DNA from: Aristolochia californica
Lineage: Eukaryota; Streptophyta; Magnoliopsida; Piperales; Aristolochiaceae
Assembly: GCA_029961685.1 (NCBI GenBank)
Contig: JARWKL010000013.1
Location: 26,318,922-26,382,921 of the forward strand
Length of the DNA stretch: 64,000 bases
Reading direction: 5' to 3'
Shown here in pieces: positions 1 to 11,530 of this stretch; position 1 is the first letter of the stretch; each line of letters starts with the position of its first letter. The position numbers were made by a program, and so were the translations under genes. The notes beneath the pieces are model-generated. The model was given only the letters and a program-made list of their open reading frames with translations, had not been told where the DNA came from and ran no database searches.

Positions 1-875
1 TCATTCTTCGTGCTAAAAAATAATATGCTAAATCCCCATTCACATGAGCAAAATCTCAACCTATAAAAAAATCAAAAGAATAAAATTTATTATTATCTAA
101 TTAAAAAAATACTCTTCCACTACTAATTACTCAATGTAGTTAAAAATATATTAAAGCTACCAATATGTGTGAAAGATGAAAAGTCAAAGTAACTAGTACG
201 ATCCAGTCATTATGTTACCGACCGAGGAAAAATCTATACCACTAATCAAATTCACGTGTAAAATTCCAATTAGAGGAGAAATTTCTAAGGACGAACTAAA
301 ACCTCAAACTGTAATTTTTCATTTGCCATTGTAGTTCTAACGGGGTCTCTTCCCAAATTAAAAAAAAATATATAACATGGATCATAATACATACACCCTA
401 TATGCAATTAAAATTTATTTTACTAACAAATTTAAGTTAAAACTTAAAAAATCATTTTTATTTAATTCTTATTCTTTGATACGAAGCAATCAAGATGACA
501 CCCACTTGAGATTTTTTAAAATTTTTATATTTATATTAACAAAATAATTATTATTATATTGTGACAAATATAATAAATAAAGAATAATATTGTAAATAAC
601 ATAAAATTTCTAAAATACTTTGATACATTAAAGGTTGAGTTAGACTCTAATCAGTTAACTGTATACATTACAAAGTCTACAGATACCACCACTCTGTCAC
701 CTTGCTTTAGATGATAAAGGATAACTAAGACATATACTTTCAGTAATTATTTCTTCCAGAGAAGAACCTCCATTCAGATTTTTGGTGTGGGAAAACCAGA
801 GTAAGCTGGTCTCTATCGTCTCTAACAAGACATAATTATTAGCAGTATGCAGGAGCTGTAGATGAAGAAATCCCC
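1..875. other. Intergenic, AT-rich, no gene seen
   Basis: No open reading frame with recognisable protein similarity is visible on either strand. The stretch lies immediately downstream of the PEX11 stop codon, so its right edge (about 600-875) probably holds that gene's 3' UTR and polyadenylation signals on the minus strand. Confidence 0.5.
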
Positions 876-3496
876 TTATCCTGTCTTGGCCTTTGGTGGT
901 GAAGACGGCAGCAGCTGCAGAATAGCATTTAACAAATTGAAGTTACACCCATGAACTAGAAGAAAGCCAAAGCCACACAAGTAAGAGCTCACCTGATAAC
1001 AAGAGATCAAAGAACTAACAAATCCCAGAGCTCCAGTTACTCGAGGAGTAACTTTCTTCGGTGCAAGTTGGAGTAATCCAACCGCGACCACAATGTCCAT
1101 AGATGCTTTCACAAGAGCCAACGATCTATCATTTGATTGCTTGATCTTCTTTAGATATAGCTCATTCTGCAGAAAGAATTAATGGTTACTTTGGAACATG
1201 CAACAAAATCTGTTTTCTCAAACTTTAGTTGTATGGTTATATATACTTGACTCTTGTCACTTTGCTTAAGCTCCTTCTCTAGTTTCTTCAATGATGCAGA
1301 GAGTCTTCCAAGCTCTGAGAGCTGCAACAATGCAAATAACATTTTAGACAGCATGGAAGAATCTAAGGGCAAATTTTTATGCAAGGATAACCCAGAATTA
1401 AGATTAGTTCAACAGCCACAACACAAACATTTGGAGGCTTCTCATGGACTTTGCAGACATGAACAACAACATAAGGATCAAAAATGTACAACTCTTAACC
1501 TTAACTGAGAAATAAACATGCTGAATGAACAACTGGAAAGATTTTTGTGCACCAAGATTTGTTGCCTAATTTTGACAACATCGCATCAAGCGAGCAACAT
1601 ATATGCTATGCATCATGACTAACAAGAAGAAAAGTAAAAAACTCTTAATTCTTATAAATAGACCATTGTCAAAGCTTGGTTTATATTTAATTGACCCCAT
1701 GTCCTCGTGCAAGCCCCATCGGATCTTCAAAGGCCTAGATGATGCTAAAAAGAGCACAAGAGATGTCATTTCAGAGAGAATTTTTGAGTTAAGAATTTTC
1801 CGAAGTGGAAAATTTATCTGAAGACTGCAGGAAGCAGTCTCCAGTACTACTCCAGAGTATGAGGTCGATAAAGCAACAGTATTTACTGCACTTACTCAAA
1901 AAAAAAAAAAAAAAAAAAAGCAATTTTTCATTGAAGGAAAAAAAAGAAAATGGTAAAAGAGCCATATTGCAAGTATTGCCACATTTTACATTTCTGGTGT
2001 AAGACACTTTTTAATGTGGTGTAGAACTCATCTCATTGTGAATTATTCAGTTTATTAGACAACAAGAAAGTGGTCTTCCTATGTAATTATGGCCACATTA
2101 GTGTCCATATTTAGGTCCAAAGCTCCATAACATACTGGTCAATATGATGTCCTGTCACAGTCAGTTTCACTCCACATTGGCCTCCTGAAATTTTGTACAG
2201 TATAACCCAATATGTAGTACATACCCGATATGGCAAAACAAACTCAAAAAGAAGTTTACTGAGCAGTTCTTGGGTTCTAACATATCATTTTCCAGAGAAA
2301 TATAGAAATATCCTGATAAAATAGAGCTAGACCTGACACACACATGCTGTTCTGAAGAGTCCTGATGATCATTCATCCTGTGATTTATGAGACAGAAGTT
2401 TTAACATTCCACCCAAAGCAGAATAAAATGGTCAACTAAAACACATGAATTTCCATAACAAAGGAATCATTACTATAAAAGTGCATAATCCAAAGTTGCA
2501 TACCTCAATCAAGGTGGTGCAAGCTGAGGAACTCATCCAGCAAAACAGAGATATCCGACCAAGCAGTTCAGTACGTTCTTTGTTCTGCAAAGAACAGTTA
2601 AAGCTCATATTAGCAATACAAACTACACTACTACCACTACTGCCACAAACACAGTCATTTTGGTCAGTATGACCAAGAAAAGTTAAGAGAAAAACAAAAC
2701 ATAATTTCCAAAATATTTGGAAGAGAAGAAACAAAAGAAACAGTTAATATACCAGTCATTTCTTTCTGTAAGTTAAAAACATAGTTATAAAATTTCCTTC
2801 GGTAAGTTAAAAACATAGTTATAAAATTTCCTTCTGTAAGTTAAAAACATAGTTATAAACAAAATATAATCCCGTTTTCAGTCCAACCTTTTTGCAAGTA
2901 ACACTTGCAGAGAAATTTTTTGAAACAAGAAAAGATAAATCGAGATGGACAACACCGTACAAAGTTAAAGGAGCAAGTTACCTTATAGATGCCAGTTCTC
3001 CCTGCCCAAACAATTTGATCCAGAAACAAGAAAGTTGACAATAATGCATTTTTTGACTGCAACAAACAATTGTGTGAGAAAGGGCAAATTAAATAATCCC
3101 ACTAGTACTTTCATTAAAGATATTTACCTTTCCAAGAAAAACCAGTGGAAGAGGAGTTCCTTGAGCAGATGGACTAATAAGAGCATGCAAGTCATTAACA
3201 AACTGTAAAAATAAAAAGACAAAATGTTTGTTAAACATAAGATTAGCAGAATCTAGATGCACATATATACAACATCTAATACCCTACGAAGCTGCAGCTA
3301 TGACCTTAAGAAGCCGGAAAACTTTCCGTGCTAAGGTGGTTGACTTATCAACATTTTGAGCCGTGCCAGGCTGCCCATTGCTCAAAAATTTTGAACCATA
3401 CTGTATTGCTCTGCAGATCTTATCCCTAGCTTCAGCCTTGTTCAAGTATAGAACTACAAGTCCAAGCTCTGTTCTGGCTGCATCTAATGAAGCCAT
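876..3496 (-). CDS. PEX11: Peroxisomal membrane protein 11 (PEX11C/D/E type)
   Basis: Peroxisome-membrane elongation and division factor. Seven coding exons join in phase: 3496-3305, 3202-3128, 3056-2982, 2584-2504, 1321-1247, 1166-993 and 914-876. All have GT/AG borders and every exon is a whole number of codons (64, 25, 25, 27, 25, 58, 12 plus stop). The product is 236 aa, the usual size of Arabidopsis PEX11c-e. Family stretches include MASLDAARTEL at the start, KAEARDKICRAIQYGSKFL (about 20-38), SKNALLSTFLFLDQIVW (about 90-106), ERTELLGRISLFCW and SMDIVVAVGLLQLAPK near the C terminus. The protein ends K-A-K-T-G, a dilysine-type K-x-K-x-x tail known from plant PEX11 isoforms. The ATG is chosen because it opens the family N terminus and lies 8 nt after a TTTCAG acceptor (exon begins 3504), which implies a 5' UTR intron. 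No damage is seen. It stands alone on this strand until the ARM gene. Confidence 0.96.
2768..2859. repeat. 34-bp tandem repeat, about 2.7 copies, in a PEX11 intron
   Basis: The unit starting GTAAGTTAAAAACATAG begins at 2768, 2802 and 2836, an exact 34-bp period. Copies are nearly identical and the last is partial. It lies in the intron between the third and fourth coding exons of PEX11. Each unit on the plus strand contains GTAAGT, but the gene reads the other strand, so it does not create donor sites. Confidence 0.9.
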
Positions 3497-3504
3497 CTTG
3501 CTCC

Positions 3505-5105
3505 CTGAAATTACCAGCTTCATTGGTGATAAAGAATCAAAACAGAAGACGTGTGCAAGCTTTAAAAAAACACATGCTCATCCTTCAAAATAGAAATCAC
3601 AATGTCCACCTTTTAAAAAATGTAATCAAGAGCCCTAAACTGAGAAAATGACGTCCAAATCTAAAACATGAGTGCTGGAGATGATTTTCTGGCCAAACAG
3701 CATTCTTTAACTAATGTTATACCACTGCACCTTCCAAACAAATGGTTTGTGCAGAAAAAAAAAAAGTATGCACAAACACCCTCATCCCGAAAGAAAAAAA
3801 AAAAAAGAGCACTACACAGAAGCAGGAGACTTCCATAATCAGGATAGCTACTATCAACTGAGAGGCAAGAGTTTGTTGAAGACCTCTAGGAACTACCAGT
3901 GCTTAAACATGGACCCCACAGAAAACTACAACCAAATTCTACAAGTAGAATGTCTAGCAGCTCTCACCTAGTGACTCAAATTCTAAAAACACTTACAAAA
4001 TAAGCTTGCTGGAGATCATGCTATAAAGATAGTATTAAAAAACAAGAACAGGGGCATTTTGGTTATTTTACCTTGTCGTTATTTATATTTCTTGATGTAA
4101 TCTTATTCTACATGTCAAACTATGTCTATTGACCAAATTTCATGCAAAGGGGATACATAGAATAGGAGATATAGAGAATTAGGGTTTTCACTTAAAGTAG
4201 GGGCAATGTTGTAAATTATACTCAACCCTAAGCTAGCCGGTCCCCCATCTCAGTTTCTTTCTCAATTTTCTCTTCTCCACTTTCTCTCCCTCTCATTCTC
4301 ACTCTTCAACCTTCTTTCTTCTTACTTTTTTCAGATAGTTTGCAAACCACATAACCTAATAGTACAAACAAGCTAAGGAGATATGAAGTAATATTTTATT
4401 AGATTAAGCCATGGACCTCCATTTTTTCTGTTTGGACCATACAACTAGGATCATCATTGTCATGATAGCTTCCATAGTAATGTAGTTTTAGACAATCTAA
4501 AAGGCAGCCCAGTCCTCTTCTTTTTCAAAGGAAGCTCTAATTCTAACATGGTTTTCTCTCTTTTTCTAATACAAAGTAATCAGTACCAGAAAAAATAAAA
4601 GAATCCCATATAATTGTCAGGAAAAACATATAGCAGTTAAAGGATACACAATACAGGAAAACATAGTACTCCTTTTTCATGAAACAGGTACTTTCATTAA
4701 TTATTGGTATGTCTAAAAGGGCAATGCATCCTCAAAGACTAAAAAATTTAAAAAAAGCCACAGGAGTGTCTATGCAAATTGGCAATTAATGACTAGACAA
4801 CCAAAAGAACATCTGCCATGGCATTAGCACTGCTATGATGTGAAGCCATTCAATTGGGAGGAAGCTGACCAACACTGATACCTACAGTAGTAGTATTTAA
4901 TATGGTCCCTTTGACCACATGCCCTCAGAATTACATAGTTCGAATCATCTTCAATTCTTAACCAAGATAGTGATAGTTTGATCAGAACTCTGCATCTGAC
5001 AAGCAGAGTATGCTCAGTCTCAGTAACAGCAACAATCCGAAGGGAACCAATGATTGTAGCAACCCGATACATCCTCCTAGTTCCATGAAGCCCAGACTCC
5101 AATTG
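3505..5105. other. Upstream or leader-intron sequence of PEX11, no gene
   Basis: No coding similarity is seen. Around 4040-4330 there is a pyrimidine-rich stretch (CTCTTCTCCACTTTCTCTCC) after a TTATTTATATTTC motif, which could be a decayed LTR or promoter fragment, but no partner copy is visible in the window. If the leader-intron reading of PEX11 is right, this is intronic. Confidence 0.35.
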
Positions 5106-5682
5106 TGTTGAATTTAGGACCCCTTTACTGAAATCTCGAGCAAGGTGAGACAGGGAGAAAGAATAAAGAAGAAAGAGAGAGCTCTCGGGTAGAGAGAAGA
5201 TAAGAGGAAAAAAAACGAGAAGAGTTTAAGCTAGAGAGGAAGGTTTCACAAGATGAGAAGTGGAAAACTACTTCTTTGTTATTCATAATTCGAGTACAAG
5301 CACCTCTATTTATAGTAGAGTCCAACTACAATTAAATTACCATTTTCCTAATTACACCCAAACTATAACTCTTAAAGATAAGTCTATCATAATTAAATAA
5401 CTCAGCATCATTAGAAGACTAACATAACTCAAACTCAAACTCTTTTATGATGCACGTGATCCTATGATAAGGATGTCAGCTTGTGGTTATCATAGTCGGT
5501 CCCACTTGATCTTCCAACTCTTGTGATAAGGATACCAGCTCGTGGTTATCATTGTGGGTCCCACTTGATCTTCAAATCTTCCAACTCATGCCAGCTCATG
5601 TGATGACCCATCATGCCATCTCATGTTCTCATGGTGGGTCCCACCAGCTTGTGCAACCATGGTGGGCCCCCACATTGTAACA
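5106..5682 (-). mobile_element. Probable solo LTR
   Basis: A 577-bp block begins TGTTGAATTTAGG and ends TTGTAACA, giving TGTT...AACA ends as in LTRs. The 5 bp outside are AATTG on the left and AATAG on the right, a 4/5 match to a target-site duplication. On the minus strand it carries a TATA motif (CTATAAATAGAG, plus-strand 5302-5313). Inside, 5466-5585 holds two copies of a 59-bp unit starting GATAAGGAT and containing GTCCCACTTGATCTTC. No PBS, PPT or second LTR is nearby, which fits recombination to a solo LTR. Orientation is inferred from the TATA motif only. Confidence 0.55.
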
Positions 5683-5979
5683 AATAGGAGGTGCATCAAA
5701 GCTTAATTTCCCTTTGTCTAGAAATGATGGAGCCCACAAACCATCATCCATATTTTGGCTCACCTTCTCCAAATAAAAAACCAGAATGTCTTGGTAGAGA
5801 AGCTCCTATACCAAATGTGTACTTTTCCCTTTGTCATAGTGTTGAATTTCTGGAACAGAAATAATTCATTGACTTGATTATAATTATTTGAGCACAAGAA
5901 TAGAGTAATGTGGAGCTTTCTTTTTATACGCAATGCAAATCCAGTGTAAGAAAAAAAATTCTTTTTCTTTCTTGAAAAG

Positions 5980-6880
5980 GATGAGGAATTTATTTAAAAA
6001 TTAAAGGGGCCCAAAGGCCAACTAGGCAGGGAGCCCAAAAAGCTAGGCACAGAGGTTAACAACAAGATGTTGATTACAACTTCCACCCTTAGGAAGTTGA
6101 TTTTGCAGAGAGCTTGGCAACAAACACGTGAGACAAAGAAATAATAAGCAAAGCTGCATATCTTGGATATGCATAAATTGCTGATCATATCTCCATGGAT
6201 AGCGGAGATCACCTTTGACCTCAAAATGATAACCTTAGAATCGGCCTCAACAACCACCGGCACCAGAAAGTGCTGAGCATAGACGATAAGACCATTTAAC
6301 AGGACACAGACCCTTGCAGTTGTGCAGCTCCCTTAACGAGCCAGAGTAAGGTAAAAGAATTCACCACTCGTGATCACGAGTAACCCCCCAAATCTAACAT
6401 GACATGGAACGAACTACCATCAAAGTTATTCAACAAGCCCAGTAGAAAGAAAGTCCAGAACACCACTTGCTCCAACTTGCAGTGGCTGCTACCAGCAAGA
6501 GAGTTGCATTTTCTCACACAAGAGAATTTGGGAACTCATCAAACCCAATCTAGGTGATCCATGTGAGGACCAGATGAAATGTTTTTTCAATTACCCCATC
6601 TGAGAAAGATTTTCTAAAGAGGTGAAATCATTTGTCGCCAGACAAAGACTCCAGGAGATACCAGCAAGGGTAATTCTCCAAAGAGGGAGACCCATACTGG
6701 GGATAGACAGGTGCATGCTGTTGATCAGGTACTCAGAGAATGAGGTACGTATGCAGCAGTTCAACCTAAATCTTCTAATAAAGGAATCCACAAAACCTTT
6801 GCAACAGAGCAGTTTAGTAGCAAGTGGTTGATGGTTTCATCCTCTAAATGACAGAATTCCTAGCGGGAGGTTTGTTCCCT
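5980..6880 (-). pseudogene. LINE (non-LTR retrotransposon) 3' fragment, degenerate
   Basis: Minus-strand translations in shifting frames show a zf-RVT-like stretch, DETINHLL, near 6830-6860 and RNase H-like pieces near 6170-6260 (VVEADSKVI and, in another frame, PWRYDQQFMHI). These occur in that order in the C-terminal part of plant LINE ORF2 proteins. Several stops and frameshifts separate them, so it is a dead fragment. It sits between the PEX11 coding region and the proposed PEX11 promoter. Confidence 0.5.
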
Positions 6881-6912
6881 CACCTTTGAAGCTGGTTGAC
6901 AATCCTACCTTT

Positions 6913-6996
6913 AGAATAAAGTGCACATCATTACTATCTGCTCCTTAACCAAATAGAATAAAGTGCACATCATTACTATCTGCTCCTTAACCAAAT
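6913..6996. repeat. Perfect 42-bp tandem duplication
   Basis: The 42-bp unit beginning AGAATAAAGTGCACATCATT occurs twice head to tail, at 6913 and 6955, with no mismatch. The perfect identity suggests a recent slippage or duplication event. Confidence 0.95.
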
Positions 6997-9005
6997 GTTA
7001 GCATCGTGTGGCTGGTGCACTGGGAACACGCATTAAGGAGAAAGGGAAGAGATCTGGAGCTACTAAGCCATCAAGATCCTCAGGAGGGTACCAACTTACG
7101 CAAACTGGTGCAAGAGGCGTTAGATGTTCAAATGCAAGAGAAAATGTGAAGAAGTCCCAAAGGTAGGTAAGGAACAAGAGATGGGGTATGAAATGTAAAA
7201 AGGAAAAAAGGTAAAACATGAACAATTTGAAGAACTTGAAGAAGAATCAGAGACGATGAACTTTCAAAAAGTAATGCCTAAAAGATCTTGTCATATTGCT
7301 GATAAGGCGGCTTCTAATGAATAGAGTATTCAGATCTATATTAGGCTCATATGAGCTAGGAGTTAATTTCCTGGAAAAAAAAAAGAGTATTTTGGTTATT
7401 TGTTATTTGTCTTTTAGTTAGCAAGGTATTTTCTGTCTTTATTTCTGTTTTGAGTTCTTAGCTGATGGGTACATTAGTTATTAAATTAAAAGGTCCATCT
7501 TTGTAATTTCAGCAGGGGTATTTAAGCAAGGGCCAAAAGTGACATTTTTTAAGAGAATAAGAGGTTGTTAGGTTTAATACCCTAATCTAAATCTTCTCAC
7601 ACACTTTGGTTACGTTTTTCAGTGACAGTTGCAGTGTTTTCCTCTCCAATTTCTCTGCTTTTCAGTTTAGATTGGATAGGCAAACCATAAGACAAAATTA
7701 CAGAAATATTGTCAAGGTCAAAGTCAATTTGAAGAAAAACTTACTGGATTTCTGTTTCCCTACAGATCTGAAGTGAAAATTTAGTCTTTAGGGTGTGGTT
7801 TCGTTTCATGTCAACATCACAATGAAAATGCATTTAACTGTAATGTGCAATATGAGCTTGAGGAGATTTGGATGAAAGTACATCCCCAAATCATATTGTC
7901 CATTAGCAGGATTCAACCCTAGACAGCACACCAAACAAATAGTAACTTTAGGAGATCCTGAAGGTCATTCTTGCTTATATTGGACTTCACCTGCAATAAA
8001 AAGGCACAAGGACTAGGTTTTGGTTTTGGGGGGTGGAAGGGACAAATGGTTCTACCCAACTGCTTCATGGAATGTAGCCAAGGAAGCATTCATTCTTGAA
8101 TTACCCCTGAACCAAATTGGTTACACCCCAAAATCCAGATTCTGTTTAACCTGGGTGCAATCAAACCACCAGCAGTTGGGGAACTCAGATGGCTCCATAA
8201 ACACTCAAAGTTCAGAAATGCCATAATAATGCCCCCAAACCACATCATAATCCTACCAAAATTTTGCATGCCTAGAACTTAAGACGACAGGTGAAGTTGG
8301 GCAAAGTGGTGGAACCACATAAACGACCAATCAAATTTGGGACTCTAAATTTCTTTTTGAACCCTTTCGAAGTCAGGGTAATTAATTGTTCTGGCATCAA
8401 CTATGTACGTCCTGCTAGCTAATTATAGATCCTTTCACCATGATTGCAACAGTAACCTAGTTTAAATTTCAGTGAAATAAGCCGTAAAGATTACAACAGA
8501 TAGAGATCTTCCCACCAGAATAATGACAATCATTCAAACTTTAGTACATTTACCTAACATAAGGTAAAAGGTACATAAAAACAAATCAAACGTATGAACT
8601 TGAAATTTGAAGTCAGACCCCCTAACCTTTCAACAAAATGAATAAGTCAAAGCAACTATCAAGAAAGCAAAGGATCAAACATCACAAAAGGCTCTCAGAC
8701 GAAAAACATCACAAAAGGAAGTAATAAGTTTTTCCCATATCTTATTCCTAAACCAGCTAAATAAATAAAAGAAGAAGCAAAGAGCTCGCAAAATAAGACC
8801 CATCAATCAATACCTCAAAAGAAGAACTCCTCGTCAAAAGCAGAACTTCCAAATTCAGAAGGGAGAAGACGATAGATAACAGAAGAACATATGGCAAAAA
8901 AAGGTGATAGGGAAGGAAAGGAGCCGAGACTTCCTTTTCTTTCAAACCAAAAAGCGAAAACGATTTAGAATAACAACAAAAAGGTGACAAAAGGTGGATA
9001 TTTAC
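6997..9005. other. No gene seen; possible decayed LTR material
   Basis: Short ORFs only, none with recognisable similarity. At about 7380-7680 a TTTTGGTTATTTG tract is followed by GGGGTATTTAAGCAAGGG and a T/C-rich stretch, resembling a plus-strand LTR promoter, but no second copy was found. It may be part of the PEX11 leader intron. Confidence 0.3.
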
Positions 9006-9323
9006 CGGGAGCTGTGCCTGAACCTCCAAGATTAAGATAAGGTTGGCGGGTCTTCAAGGTTACCCAGCTCCAAGATTTTCAGTGGTTTTGATATTTTCCC
9101 TCAATTTTTTTTTCCGCAGCTCTCTCCCGGACCCAGCCTTGAATTGAATGTGTCACAGGTTTTGAAGAGAGTTTCAAAACAAAAGAGATTACATCACCCA
9201 CCAACGAGCGCTGTCGGCTCCGCCCGTCTTTCTCACGCAAAGTAATAACAGAGAAAAAAATGCTAACTCTCCGGTCTCTGGCTCAACGATTCGGACCCTG
9301 CACCGTTCAACTCCTATATATTT
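9006..9323 (-). promoter_or_regulatory. Candidate PEX11 promoter and first 5' UTR exon
   Basis: On the minus strand a TATA motif (AAATATATAG, plus-strand 9314-9323) is followed by about 280 nt of less AT-rich, pyrimidine-containing sequence ending at a possible donor, CCCG|GTAAAT, with the exon end at 9006. Together with the TTTCAG acceptor 8 nt before the PEX11 ATG this would give a leader intron of about 5.5 kb. This is inference from motif order only. A nearer promoter in 3.5-5 kb is equally possible. Confidence 0.3.
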
Positions 9324-9329
9324 GATATT

Positions 9330-10948
9330 TTCTCGAGGAGTTTTGTTAAATGGGTGGACTATTTTTAAATGTTTATGAAAAAGTTTTTTATACAAATTAG
9401 TCCTCAAATTATTTGATATTTATTTATTCAGTTCTATTATTTATTTATTTATTTGCAATATGCAGACATGAGAGGTGAGGTTGGAAAGCTATATTTGAGA
9501 CTTCCCAAAGGATGCTTTTACTAATCATAGAATAAATTTTATTAAAAAATAATTTTTATGTAAAAAAATTATCTAAAAATGATAAATGTAAAATTAATTA
9601 TTATAAAGACAAAAAAATTATTAATTATATTTAAGACAAAGTATGTATTTTTTATTTCGTTTTATGCAGTGGTTACTATCAATTTTTATAATATAAAATT
9701 AAATTTAAAAACATCAATAAAAAAATAAAATAAAATTCACCAATTTAAAAAAATCAACCAAATCACTGACTCGGTGAAGTGATTAGGTCAAGTTTAATCA
9801 CCTTTAAGACAATAAATCCCCCCGACTGAGTCATTACCCAGACAAGGAATCGGATCCGATTCGAGTTTATACACATACTTTTAACAATATATTTCACAAA
9901 TTATCACAAAAAATAGCATATAAATAATTTAATTTTTTTATGTTTCCTTTTGAACATTTGTATGCATATTAAAGTTAATATTTGTTCACTAAAAACTACA
10001 ATTAACATAAATTTCTTAAAATAAAAAGTTGGCATAAATAAAAAAACATTCACCTTAAGTACTCATTATGCAAATTGATCTTATACAAGAGAAATACACC
10101 CTTGTTTAAGCATATATAAGAATCGATACTAAAACAAATTATATTCGTACTAACGAAATCGATCTTGTTGGATTCGAACCACCAAACCTTCCAAAGAAAC
10201 TTCGAGGGTTCTTTTGATTTTGAGCTTAAAGATCCACTAAGAAAATTACAGTAGAAAAAAGGCAAGAAATCTAACAAATCTGCCTACCCAATAAAAAAAT
10301 TTAACTCAAAAAGTCCTCATCTATGTAAGTCTCTCAAAAATGAATAATGAACTCTCCATTAAACCTGGAATTGAAGAAACTAAATCCTAATGAATAAATG
10401 AAAAAACTCAGAGAGATATAGAGATTGAGATATTTAAGCTTTGCTATATAACAAGCAATAATTTGTTCCATCGACTCACAAAATGAATAATGAACTCTCC
10501 ATTAAACCTGGAATTGCAGAAAACTAAATCCTAATGAATAAATGAACACATACAGATGTATAGCTGGATTCAGAAGGTGTTTTGTGCCTCAGGATGTCCA
10601 GAAGATTTAGTGAGTGAAGAGGATGTCCAGAAGATTTTCGTCCATCTCTTAGCCTTCTCGTGGCAGAGATGGATTGCCGCGTGAGAGAGTCGAAGTCAAG
10701 GTTGAGGAGAAGAAAGAGTATTCGTTAAGAACCTTAACAAACGGCTGTTAGAAAACGGGCATGAGAGCGTCTGATTGTTAACTAGAATGAGTGTGCTCTC
10801 ATTCTAGGATGGAGTGAACAAGAATCAACTATTGGGAATGATAAAGAAAAGTTTTTACAGTTCATTTTGGCTGCCCAATGAGATAACAGTTTTTACAGCA
10901 GATCATTTAAAGAAATAAAGAATTTAACTAATGAAATCGTAATCAACA
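9330..10948. other. AT-rich intergenic stretch with a local duplication
   Basis: No gene is visible. A block of about 65 bp containing ATGAATAATGAACTCTCC occurs at about 10337-10402 and again at about 10480-10545, 142 bp apart, nearly identical. A shorter doublet of GGATGTCCAGAAGATTT lies at about 10592-10640. A GGTTCGAATCC motif at about 10170 on the minus strand is discussed under rejected items. Confidence 0.6.
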
Positions 10949-11400
10949 ATGAGATTCACTGGTGAGGAATTTCTCATCATCAACGAAATCGAAAGGACGA
11001 AAGAGAAGGATCTTATTCAAGGACCAACTCTGAAACAGATGTGGGAGGGATTAAAAAAGGAAGAGAAAGAAGAAGTTAATGATAAAGATGGAGACGAAGG
11101 ATCATGAAATCAAATTATCGCAGTGGAAGCTTTTCAAAAGGTGGCGATGATGATAATACCGATAACCAATACAACAAGCTAATAAAATTTAGAAGTTGCA
11201 CCAGAAGGTGCTACTAAGAAACAGAAACAAGATGGAACCAAACCAGTTTAGTCTCAGTTGTTCTCACACAGCTGAAGCCGCTCACCTACCCCTGCTGTTG
11301 CTGCAAAAACCCAAATGAAACAAAAGTACCAACACCAGAAGAAGAAGATTACTAACTGGGCACATGATCTTCCATTGAGATTAGCAGTTTCAATAGAAAG
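10949..11400 (+). pseudogene. Unrecognised coding-like remnant
   Basis: An ATG-initiated frame at 10949-11107 reads 52 codons, rich in Lys and Glu (with EEFLIINEIERTKEKDLIQG and then KQMWEGLKKEEKEE). Coding-like text then continues in another frame with stops (APEGATKKQKQDGTKP and later KKITNWAHDLPLRLAVSIER) up to about 11400. The composition and frame shifts look like a broken gene or processed copy. I do not recognise the family and give no function. Confidence 0.25.
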
Positions 11401-11530
11401 GGGAGAACAAGTTGAGACATGATTAAATAAAATACAAGTTAAATAATCACATCACTTCACTTACCCCACATACTTCGTTTCATGAAGATTATGAAACTGA
11501 TACAGTAATATTACATAGAAGATCATGTTT

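Noticed and set aside
10150..10260. Possible tRNA on the minus strand (GGTTCGAATCC, a T-loop-like word)
   Set aside because: The T stem has a mismatch and no matching acceptor stem, D arm or anticodon arm can be drawn from the upstream 60-80 nt.
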